Positions 1 to 5,389 of a stretch of DNA of 17,198 bases are shown here, piece after piece. Position 1 is the stretch's first letter, and each line of letters begins with the position of its first letter. Source of the stretch: an uncultured Oscillospiraceae bacterium (GTDB lineage Bacteria > Bacillota > Clostridia > Oscillospirales > Acutalibacteraceae); assembly GCA_958354085.1 (NCBI GenBank), contig CATWUX010000038.1, positions 1 to 17,198 of the forward strand, given 5' to 3'. Position numbers and translations under genes: made by a program. The notes beneath the pieces are model-generated. The model was not told the DNA's origin. It did no database searches and saw nothing but the letters and a program-made list of their open reading frames with translations.

Positions 1-80
1 AGCCCGATCGCCGCTGCCAAATCCTCAATATCCGGCAGCAGAGCCTCCAGCCGCAGACGCAGTTCTTCATATTGCAGCAT
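1..80 (-). CDS. N-terminal fragment of a leftward gene, possibly peptide chain release factor 2
   Basis: An ATG at 80-78 opens a frame that stays open to the window edge (26 full codons). The peptide begins MLQYEELRLRLEALLPDIED and continues to an Ile-Gly-Leu at the edge. This acidic, leucine-rich helical start resembles the N-terminus of RF2 (PrfB), which recognises UAA/UGA stop codons, but 26 residues cannot prove it. A GGAAG lies just before the ATG, and a near-consensus sigma-A promoter sits about 37 bases upstream, which supports a real gene start. An out-of-frame ATGATG just upstream gives an implausible Cys-rich peptide and was not chosen. Many prfB genes carry a programmed +1 frameshift at about codon 25, which would fall right at the edge. 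The alternative is any protein with a coiled-coil start. Confidence 0.5.
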   Translation of the reverse strand, partial: MLQYEELRLRLEALLPDIEDLAAAIG

Positions 81-116
81 ACTTCCATCATGCCCTTCTT
101 TTTCGCTTTCCCCGTT

Positions 117-145
117 ATTATAGAGGATTTTCGGGAGGTTGACAA
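117..145 (-). promoter_or_regulatory. Sigma-A promoter for the leftward gene at the left edge
   Basis: Reading the minus strand, -35 TTGTCA (145-140) and -10 TATAAT (122-117) are separated by exactly 17 bases. Transcription would begin near 110, giving a leader of about 30 bases before the ATG at 80. It is back to back with the rpsF promoter, 52 bases away. Confidence 0.75.
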
Positions 146-196
146 GGGATTCGGCAAAAATAATTGCAAAAAGCCGCCTTTTTTCTTGTAAAGGAC

Positions 197-225
197 TTGA
201 CGTTGCCGGCGAACACTGGTATAAT
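197..225 (+). promoter_or_regulatory. Sigma-A promoter of the rpsF-ssb-rpsR operon
   Basis: The -35 TTGACG (197-202) and -10 TATAAT (220-225) have a 17-base spacer, and a TGG directly before the -10 makes it an extended -10. This is one of the strongest promoters in the window, as expected for ribosomal protein genes. The start point would be near 232, leaving a leader of about 73 bases. Confidence 0.85.
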
Positions 226-231
226 ACTACG

Positions 232-300
232 GTGCATATATGTGGTTATATGCTCCTTGCCCTGTTTGTGCAGGGCCATTAGACCATGAGGAGGTGCAAT
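232..300 (+). promoter_or_regulatory. Structured 5' leader of rpsF, candidate S6/S18 autoregulatory RNA
   Basis: A perfect 6-bp stem GCCCTG (259-264) / CAGGGC (271-276) with a six-base loop lies inside a possible outer stem CTCCT (253-257) / AGGAG (289-293). The outer stem would cover the rpsF ribosome binding site AGGAGG. An upstream 7-bp inverted repeat GCATATA/TATATGC (about 234-253) could compete for part of it. S6:S18 complexes are known to bind rpsF leaders and repress translation in many bacteria. The characteristic CCG element of that motif was not clearly found here, so assignment to that RNA family is uncertain. Confidence 0.45.
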
Positions 301-304
301 TATA

Positions 305-601
305 ATGCCCACAGTAAAAGGTTCTTATGAGGCGGTTTTTATCTTCTCCATGACATTGGGTGAGGAAGGCATCGCCGTGATGAAGGAGAAATTTCAATCC
401 TTGATCGAACAGAATGCAGAGATCGGTGAGATCGATGAGTGGGGTAAGCGCAGACTGGCTTACCTGATCAACGATGAGGCGGACGGCTTCTACGTACTGT
501 ATAATTTTGTGAGCGGCCCCGAGTTCCCCGCGGAACTGGATCGTATCAGCAAGATCACAGACGGCGTGCTGCGTTCCCTGATCGTCCGCAAAGACAAATA
601 A
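305..601 (+). CDS. rpsF: 30S ribosomal protein S6 (bS6)
   Basis: This 98-residue protein is the usual size for bS6. It has the family pattern: an N-terminal YEAVFIF strand, the IDEWGKRRLAYLI segment around residues 42-54 that corresponds to the conserved W-G-(K/R)-R-x-L-A-Y-x-I motif, and the GFYVLYNF strand near 61-68. S6 binds 16S rRNA as a heterodimer with S18 in the platform of the small subunit. The ATG at 305 follows AGGAGGTG at a good distance. It is first gene of the operon with ssb (15-base gap) and rpsR, an order conserved across bacteria. Its translation may be controlled by the leader hairpin that covers the ribosome binding site. Confidence 0.97.
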   Translation: MPTVKGSYEAVFIFSMTLGEEGIAVMKEKFQSLIEQNAEIGEIDEWGKRRLAYLINDEADGFYVLYNFVSGPEFPAELDRISKITDGVLRSLIVRKDK

Positions 602-616
602 GGAGTGTGAACGATT

Positions 617-1057
617 ATGAATTCGGTTTGTCTGCTCGGTCGTTTGACCGCGGAACCGGAACTGCGCACCACTACGAGCGGTTTGTCGGTTTGTTCCTTT
701 ACGGTCGCAGTGGATCGTTCCTTCCAGGCGCAGGGACAGGAGCGGCAGGCGGATTTTATCCCCTGTGTCGCTTGGCGCCAGCGTGCGGAGTTCGTCACGC
801 GGTATTTCCACAAAGGAAATCGCATCGCGCTGCAGGGCTCGCTGCAAAGCCGTCAGTATACGGATAAAGAGGGAAACAAACGGACCGCCTACGAAGTGCA
901 GGTGGACAACGTGTTTTTCGCGGAATCCAAATCCGGCGGCGCGTCCCAATCCTATGAATCGCAAGCTCCCAGATTTAACGAAGCGCCCCCCGCTTTCACC
1001 ACCGCTACGGCGAGTGATTTTGAGGAAATCGTCGGAGACGATGATCTTCCGTTCTGA
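617..1057 (+). CDS. ssb: Single-stranded DNA-binding protein
   Basis: This 146-residue SSB protects single-stranded DNA during replication, repair and recombination, acting as a tetramer. The OB-fold occupies roughly residues 1-105, opening MNSVCLLGRLTAEPELRTT and carrying the FIPCVAWRQRAEFVTRYFHKG segment region typical of SSB (near 48-70). A low-complexity linker follows, and the protein ends DFEEIVGDDDLPF, the acidic tip with terminal DLPF that recruits repair and replication partners. AAGGAG lies 11 bases before the ATG. The gene sits between rpsF and rpsR, the classic arrangement, and is probably transcribed with them. Confidence 0.97.
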   Translation: MNSVCLLGRLTAEPELRTTTSGLSVCSFTVAVDRSFQAQGQERQADFIPCVAWRQRAEFVTRYFHKGNRIALQGSLQSRQYTDKEGNKRTAYEVQVDNVFFAESKSGGASQSYESQAPRFNEAPPAFTTATASDFEEIVGDDDLPF

Positions 1058-1095
1058 GGCGCTTTTCCCGATTTCATGAAAAGGAGGCCCATATC

Positions 1096-1344
1096 ATGGC
1101 TGATAGACCCGAACGCCCCGTACGCGGCGGACGTAAAGGCCGCCGCAAGGTGTGCAGCTTTTGCGTAGATAAGATCGATACCATCGATTACAAGGATGTG
1201 GCTCGTCTGCGCCGGTTTGTATCCGAGCGCGCGAAGATCCTTCCCCGGCGTGTGACCGGCACCTGCGCGGCTCACCAGAGAGAATTGACCGTCGCGATCA
1301 AACGCGCCCGTCACATCGCGCTGATGCCCTTCGTCAGCGAATAA
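1096..1344 (+). CDS. rpsR: 30S ribosomal protein S18 (bS18)
   Basis: This 82-residue protein is typical of bS18 with a short basic N-terminal tail. The signature KVCSFCVDKIDTIDYKD (about residues 18-34) and LPRRVTGTCAAHQRELTVAI (about 50-69) are unmistakable. The CxxC plus later Cys and His residues make it the zinc-binding (C+) paralogue type. S18 pairs with S6 in the 30S platform. AAGGAGG lies eight bases before the ATG. It is the last gene of the operon and is followed 27 bases later by a strong terminator. Confidence 0.97.
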   Translation: MADRPERPVRGGRKGRRKVCSFCVDKIDTIDYKDVARLRRFVSERAKILPRRVTGTCAAHQRELTVAIKRARHIALMPFVSE

Positions 1345-1370
1345 TCCGCCCAAAGCGGTCATAACGACGC

Positions 1371-1408
1371 AAACCGCCTCTATGCCTATGGCATAGAGGC
1401 GGTTTTTT
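1371..1408 (+). terminator. Rho-independent terminator of the rpsF operon
   Basis: AAACCGCCTCTATGC pairs with GCATAGAGGCGGTTT around a five-base loop, a 15-bp stem, followed directly by a T run (1403-1408). On the minus strand only three T residues follow the stem, so it may act weakly for the convergent nif3 remnant as well. Confidence 0.93.
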
Positions 1409-1455
1409 ATGTCTGCATTCTCCATGGCCGGCCGCTGCGACGAAGGAAAATCGCA

Positions 1456-2202
1456 TCATCCTACGGTCGTATACGGCGGCTGTTCCGCGGCCACGTAGCA
1501 CTCGCAATCCGGGAACGCCTCCGCCAAACGGCTGGCCAGCACCGGCACAACTCCGACTTCCGTAGCAAAATGTCCGGCCTCCACAACCGCTTTTCCGCTT
1601 TGCACAGCCTCCAGCCACTCGTGATGCCGCACTTCCCCCGTCACAAACGCATCACACACCGCCTGTAGCTGTGCAAAATAGTCCCCGCCGGAACCGCCGC
1701 AAACCGCAACCCGATGCACGGTCACATCCGGATTGCACACACGCACCGGCGTATGCAGCGTCGCCGCGACATACCCGGCAAAGCTCTCCGCCGACAACGG
1801 CTGCTCCAGCGTGCCGATCCGGCAAAGCCCGTCCGCCGCCGTCTGTATATCGTGCAACCCTAATTGCGCCGCCAGCGCATCGTTCACGCCGTCCGGCGCC
1901 TTATCGAGGTTGGTATGTGCCGCGATCGCCGCCAATCCGGCAGCAGCCAGCGCATAAACCGGATGAGCCGTCGGCAGCGTGCGAAGCGGTGAAAAGATCA
2001 CCGGATGATGGCTGACGATCAGCTGCGCACCAATCGCTGCCGCTTGTTACACGACAGTCCGCGTGATATCCAGACATACCAGCAGACGCGTGACCGGCTG
2101 TGCCGGCGTGCCGACCAGCATCCCGACATTGTCCCATGTTTCTGCCGTTTCCGCAGGCGCTAATGTTTGTAAAAACGTGCCAATATCCCCTACCGTTGTC
2201 AT
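1456..2202 (-). pseudogene. Nif3-like dinuclear metal-binding protein (YqfO family), interrupted by an in-frame TAA
   Basis: The frame runs from ATG 2202 to 1456 and would encode 248 residues, a normal short Nif3/DUF34 protein, but codon 52 (2049-2047) is TAA. Before it lies MTTVGDIGTFLQTLAP...ETWDNVGMLVG, the classic N-terminus. After it the same frame continues QAAAIGAQLIVSHHPVIF with the metal-binding SHHP, then HTNLD, and EAGHFATE near the C-terminus. Relatives usually have a charged residue such as Glu at the interrupted position, so a single GAA-to-TAA change would explain it. No frameshift is seen and the rest looks undecayed, so the lesion is recent or a sequencing error. The ATG overlaps the trmK stop as ATGA, showing translational coupling. 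The biochemical role of the family remains poorly defined. An internal GTG at 2001 lies after the SHH motif and is an unlikely rescue start. Confidence 0.85.
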
Positions 2203-2888
2203 GAATGCTCCCCCTTTTCCAAATGTGCCTGAATTCTGGCGGAAATGGCGCGCAGGCGGGCAATTTCCGGCGCGTCCGGCTGCGTATGCGCCAGTCCCTG
2301 CGCACGCTTTTCCAGACGCTGCCGCTGCTTTTCCAGATATGCGCCGCCCTGCCCCGCCGGGATCGCTCCGATGTACCACGCCGCTTCCTCTTCTTCCGGC
2401 GGCGCGGCGGTGAACACGGCGGTTAAAACCGTGTACCAACGCGGCGGCTCCTCCACCGGCTGCTCATGAACGATCGAAAACCCGTGCGTCATCAGAAACC
2501 GCCGCAGCACCTCCGGTTTGGACATCGGCTGCAAAACGAGTTGATACCGTTCATTCTGCGTCCATGACGCCGCCTCTAAAATCGCCGCGATCGTTTCGCC
2601 GCCCATGCCGGCGATCACAATATCGTCCACTTCCTCCGGCTGCACCGGTGCCAAGCCGTCTCCGAGCCGCACCTCGATGCGTTCCTGCAACCCGGCTTCC
2701 CGTATGGTCTGCCGCGCGCGTTCTGCCGGGCCGGCGCGAAGATCCGCCGCAATTGCCGATGGACAGCACCCCCGCTGTACCAGCGCCACCGGCAAATACG
2801 CGTGGTCGGTGCCGATGTCCGCGACGCGGCTGCCCTGCCGCACCCGCGCCGCCACCGCCGCCAGACGTTTATCCAAAGTTTCTGTCAT
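2199..2888 (-). CDS. trmK: tRNA (adenine(22)-N1)-methyltransferase TrmK
   Basis: The 229-residue product from ATG 2888 matches TrmK (YqfN), which methylates N1 of A22 in tRNA using S-adenosylmethionine. SAM motif I reads VADIGTDHAYLP at residues 22-33, and the DDIVIAGMGGETIAAIL segment near 92-108 is the family's second landmark. The C-terminal third is a predicted coiled-coil extension, as in known TrmK proteins. The frame is open farther upstream, but that extension runs through the terminator at 2910-2937, so MTETLDKRL is the sensible start; its ribosome binding site (AGGGG, ten bases away) is modest. It overlaps nif3 by four bases, reproducing the Firmicutes yqfN-yqfO pair. Some initiation may come from read-through of the upstream terminator, since I see no clear promoter of its own. 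Confidence 0.9.
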   Translation of the reverse strand: MTETLDKRLAAVAARVRQGSRVADIGTDHAYLPVALVQRGCCPSAIAADLRAGPAERARQTIREAGLQERIEVRLGDGLAPVQPEEVDDIVIAGMGGETIAAILEAASWTQNERYQLVLQPMSKPEVLRRFLMTHGFSIVHEQPVEEPPRWYTVLTAVFTAAPPEEEEAAWYIGAIPAGQGGAYLEKQRQRLEKRAQGLAHTQPDAPEIARLRAISARIQAHLEKGEHS

Positions 2889-2909
2889 ACCCCGCTTACC
2901 CCTAATAAC

Positions 2910-2937
2910 AAAAGGGCGATTTCCCAATCGCCCTTTT
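2910..2937 (-). terminator. Bidirectional-looking terminator between the DUF1858 gene and trmK
   Basis: AAAAGGGCGATT (2910-2921) pairs perfectly with AATCGCCCTTTT (2926-2937) around a TCCC loop. The minus-strand reading gives a G+C-rich stem followed by TTTT then TGTTATTAG. It sits 20 bases after the stop of the DUF1858 gene and 22 bases before the trmK start, so trmK may depend partly on read-through. Confidence 0.85.
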
Positions 2938-2957
2938 GCCGTTTGTGTGTAATGTGT

Positions 2958-3155
2958 TTACTTCGCCATGTGCGTGTTGATTTTCTCCACCAACGCGTCG
3001 CAGTCTACGCCGTGCACCTGGCATGCCTGCTCCAGCGTTTCGCCGCGGGCAGACGGGCAGCCGAGGCAATGCATCCCCATCTCCAGGAAATACGTTGCCG
3101 TGGTGCGGTCAGCATCCAAAATATCGCCGATCAGGCTATCTTTTGTAACGGTCAT
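2958..3155 (-). CDS. Small DUF1858 protein (hybrid-cluster-associated redox disulfide domain)
   Basis: A 65-residue stand-alone protein. The opening TVTKDSLIGDILDADRTTA and the segment FLEMGMHCLGCPSARGETLE (about residues 24-43) match the DUF1858 / TIGR03980-type domain, whose CxxC (here His-Cys-Leu-Gly-Cys at about 29-33) is thought to be a redox or metal site. The domain also forms the N-terminus of ScdA/RIC-type iron-sulfur repair proteins and is often found as a single-domain protein in anaerobes. The start ATG has AAAGGA ten bases upstream. It has its own strong promoter (3205-3233) and terminator, so it is a monocistronic unit. The molecular role is unknown. Confidence 0.85.
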   Translation of the reverse strand: MTVTKDSLIGDILDADRTTATYFLEMGMHCLGCPSARGETLEQACQVHGVDCDALVEKINTHMAK

Positions 3156-3204
3156 CTTCCAACATCCTTTCCATTTTCAGCCGAAATACGCTGCTTCGTG
3201 GAAT

Positions 3205-3233
3205 ATTATACCCCGTTTGGACACAGAATGCAA
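3205..3233 (-). promoter_or_regulatory. Sigma-A promoter of the DUF1858 gene
   Basis: On the minus strand -35 TTGCAT (3233-3228) and -10 TATAAT (3210-3205) are 17 bases apart. Start would be near 3198, about 43 bases before the ATG at 3155. Confidence 0.8.
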
Positions 3234-3248
3234 GCCGTCCGGCACAAA

Positions 3249-4154
3249 TCACCTTTCCTCGTCTTCTTTTGCCGTCTGCGCCTTATAGGCAGTGGGTGAC
3301 ATCTTCATCACGCGCTTGAACGCCTTGCTGAACGACTGAATACAATCGTAATTGAGCGCGGCGGCAATCTCGGTAACGGACATCCGGTCGCTGCGCAGCA
3401 TTTCCAGACTGCGCTCGATTTTTTTCCGGCTGACATACTCCTGAATCGTCATGCCGATCTTGCGGCGGAACAAGTGGGACAGGTAGTTATAGCTGTATCC
3501 CAGATCGTCCGCCATTTTGGAAAGGGAATCGATGCAAAACAGATTGTCCTCGATATACCGGATGATGGCGTAGGTCGTATAACCCACGGTATTCGCCGAA
3601 TTTTCCGGCATAATACGATAGGGCTTGAGTTCGGAATAACTGCGATACGCGGAAATAATCAATTGTTCCGTCAAATTGCGGATGAGCCGTTCCGACAGAT
3701 CCATCTGCATATAAAACTCATTCAGCAGTTTAACAAAAATCGTCACCAAATCATACCGGTCGATCGCCACGCGTTCCGTGCAGGAGCTGTTGTAAAACGC
3801 AAACATCGGCGCCAGCGCCTCTTCCGGCAGATCCTCCGTCAACATAAAGCCTATGTAAAAATAGCGGAGCTTATTGTCCTCGGATGCACGGATCGTATGG
3901 CGTTCTCCCATACGGTTGAACACGATCTGCCCTTCCCGAACCTCATAGGCCGTATCGTTCACGAAAATCGTGCCACTGCCGGAAACGATATACGTCAGCT
4001 CATGACAAACCTGCGAATGTTCGTGAATTTCATAGGAATTCACCACGCTCTTTTCGCCAAACTGATAAATCTGGATATACCCGACCTGCTTGGGATGCTG
4101 GAAAAAGCCGCGTGTGAATTCAAATTCCACGCCCGCAATCTGCTTGTCACTCAC
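3249..4154 (-). CDS. AraC-family transcriptional regulator with cupin-type sensor domain
   Basis: A 301-residue regulator. Residues about 30-110 form an AraC-type cupin sensor (HEHSQVCHELTYIVSGSGTI, then a NRMGERHTI motif), of the kind that binds a sugar or related ligand. The last 100 residues carry the double helix-turn-helix: LSKMADDLGYSYNYLSHLFR followed by MSVTEIAAALNYDCIQSFSK and then FKRVMKMSPTAYK, the AraC signature. The start is GTG at 4154, with AAGGAGG 11 bases upstream; no better start is in frame. It lies 42 bases after the oxidoreductase stop on the same strand, so it is probably co-transcribed and regulates that gene. The inducer is unknown; the partner suggests a sugar or polyol derivative. 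No clear terminator follows. Confidence 0.9.
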   Translation of the reverse strand: MSDKQIAGVEFEFTRGFFQHPKQVGYIQIYQFGEKSVVNSYEIHEHSQVCHELTYIVSGSGTIFVNDTAYEVREGQIVFNRMGERHTIRASEDNKLRYFYIGFMLTEDLPEEALAPMFAFYNSSCTERVAIDRYDLVTIFVKLLNEFYMQMDLSERLIRNLTEQLIISAYRSYSELKPYRIMPENSANTVGYTTYAIIRYIEDNLFCIDSLSKMADDLGYSYNYLSHLFRRKIGMTIQEYVSRKKIERSLEMLRSDRMSVTEIAAALNYDCIQSFSKAFKRVMKMSPTAYKAQTAKEDEER

Positions 4155-4196
4155 CTTCGTATACGCCTCCTTCCCGGCCTTACACGTTTATGGCTT

Positions 4197-5042
4197 TTAC
4201 AGCGTCAGTTCCACCCACGTATACGGCTGTGCCAATGCCGTGCGCGCTTTTTCGCGCAGCTCCATAACCGCCACGGTTTCCTCCGGATCCACCTTTACGT
4301 CGCCTGTGCGGAAAAAGTCCACCATCTGCTCAAGAAAAGACTCAAAGAAGCGATTGCACGCCGGGATCTCGACCACCGTTTGATCCTTTTTATGGATGTG
4401 GAACGTCCAGGAGGCTGCCTGCCGATACTGCGTGCCGAACGCTTTGCGCCCGTCCGCAAACTCGATTACCCAAGCAGGCGTCTGCTGGGTGCCGACGCTC
4501 ATCACACGCACCGCCTCGGAACCGAGGAAGCGCACCAGCGGCTCCAGCAGATGGATCAAATAAATATCCGGTTCGCCGGGAGCGACCGCTGTGATAAAAT
4601 CCACATCCTCCGGACGCACATCCGCCGCCATCACTTCATCCGCAAAACGCAGGGCGGACGAGGAAAATACAGGCGTGCCGCTCTCTTTTGCGATTGCAAA
4701 AATACGGCGTGCGGTCACAGCATCCGGCGCAAAAGTCTTGTCGACATACACCCGCTTGCCGGAACGCAGCGGAATCTGGCAAAGCTCCTCATGAAACTGC
4801 GGATGATCCGGTGACAGCACCACGATATAATCGCTCTTTTCGACCAGTTCCTCAATCGACGCCATACGCTGTACACCGAATTTCGCGCACCATTCGTCGG
4901 TCGTCAGCCCGTTCGGCGCATCCTGCCGCGCATAGGCGTAAGCGACCTCCATTTCATCGCCCGCCAGCGCCTTGATCATACCCGGATAATTATTGGCGTG
5001 CCATTCGTCCAAATAGTTATCAATGAACCCGATTTTTTTCAT
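4197..5042 (-). CDS. Gfo/Idh/MocA-family oxidoreductase
   Basis: The 281-residue product resembles the N-terminal half and part of the C-terminal half of Gfo/Idh/MocA NAD(P)-dependent dehydrogenases that act on sugars and polyols. It begins MKKIGFIDNYLDEWHANNYP, and the usual GxGxxG dinucleotide motif is absent. Around residues 118-124 RVYVDKTFAPD corresponds to the family's EKP region with its catalytic Lys. Residues about 140-160 (SSSALRFADEV) follow the expected helix. ATG 5042 was chosen because it gives the natural beta-strand start; it has only a weak AAGG. An in-frame GTG at 5105, 21 codons upstream, has a purine-rich AAAGGTGAG and cannot be excluded. The gene is followed by an AraC regulator, probably in one transcript. 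The substrate is unknown. Confidence 0.8.
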   Translation of the reverse strand: MKKIGFIDNYLDEWHANNYPGMIKALAGDEMEVAYAYARQDAPNGLTTDEWCAKFGVQRMASIEELVEKSDYIVVLSPDHPQFHEELCQIPLRSGKRVYVDKTFAPDAVTARRIFAIAKESGTPVFSSSALRFADEVMAADVRPEDVDFITAVAPGEPDIYLIHLLEPLVRFLGSEAVRVMSVGTQQTPAWVIEFADGRKAFGTQYRQAASWTFHIHKKDQTVVEIPACNRFFESFLEQMVDFFRTGDVKVDPEETVAVMELREKARTALAQPYTWVELTL

Positions 5043-5126
5043 AGCCTTGAGCAACCCGAAATGCTTCTCCTGCAAACAGAAGGAGCCGGTCGGATATACC
5101 CCCACCTCACCTTTCGTTTTTCTTTG

Positions 5127-5148
5127 ATTATAGCAGATTTTCGTCTGC
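5127..5148 (-). promoter_or_regulatory. Proximal -10 element with adjacent inverted repeat
   Basis: On the minus strand TATAAT (5132-5127) is directly preceded by GCAGACGAAAATCTGC (5148-5133), a 5-bp inverted repeat with a six-base spacer. No good -35 exists at 17 bases (AACATA-like), so this promoter would need an activator, such as the AraC protein encoded downstream. Speculative. Confidence 0.4.
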
Positions 5149-5212
5149 CTATGTTACACGCAAGTGAGGACTTATTGGTCTGTATTTGTTCTTTTTCGCA
5201 CTTCCAACCACC

Positions 5213-5230
5213 GTTCAAACGAATTTGAAC
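5213..5230. promoter_or_regulatory. 18-bp perfect palindromic operator candidate
   Basis: GTTCAAA (5213-5219) and TTTGAAC (5224-5230) are perfect inverted arms around CGAA. It lies about 10-27 bases downstream of the predicted start of the distal leftward promoter (5246-5274), the place where a dimeric repressor would block transcription. No repressor of that type is encoded nearby. Confidence 0.5.
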
Positions 5231-5245
5231 AAATCGTACATGTTT

Positions 5246-5274
5246 ATCATAACACAAGTTGCACGCCTTGGCAA
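5246..5274 (-). promoter_or_regulatory. Distal promoter of the oxidoreductase-AraC operon
   Basis: On the minus strand -35 TTGCCA (5274-5269) and -10 TATGAT (5251-5246) are separated by exactly 17 bases. The start near 5240 gives a leader of about 200 bases before the ATG at 5042. Confidence 0.6.
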
Positions 5275-5310
5275 TATACAGCCGCACCGGACAGCACATG
5301 CGCGTACATG

Positions 5311-5343
5311 AAAAATCCGCAGCGGAACAAGCCGCTGCGGATT
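5311..5343 (-). terminator. Terminator of the LysM-G5-M23 gene
   Basis: AATCCGCAGCGG and CCGCTGCGGATT are perfect arms (5314-5325 and 5332-5343) around a six-base loop. On the minus strand the stem is followed by TTTTT (5315-5311). It begins 46 bases after the stop of the gene at 5390. Confidence 0.92.
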
Positions 5344-5389
5344 GCGCTTTACTTTGTTTTCACTGTTTCTTTGTGCGTGATCCGTATTC

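Larger units (their letters stand above)
5043..5310. other. Intergenic control region upstream of the oxidoreductase-AraC operon
   Basis: No convincing gene is present in the 347 bases between 5043 and 5389. It holds two possible leftward -10 elements, an 18-bp palindrome, a smaller inverted repeat GCAGA-N6-TCTGC (5133-5148), and the terminator of the M23 gene. These elements are listed separately. The region is A+T-rich compared with the flanking genes. Confidence 0.6.

Noticed and set aside
2047..2049. Stop-codon recoding or selenocysteine at the nif3 TAA
   Set aside because: Selenocysteine uses TGA, and other genes here (for example rpsF and rpsR) end normally in TAA. A nonsense change or sequencing error is simpler.
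3474..4814. 446-codon plus-strand open frame
   Set aside because: It lies opposite the AraC and oxidoreductase genes. Its translation is His/Arg/Gln-rich and has no recognisable motif, as expected for an antisense shadow in G+C-rich DNA.
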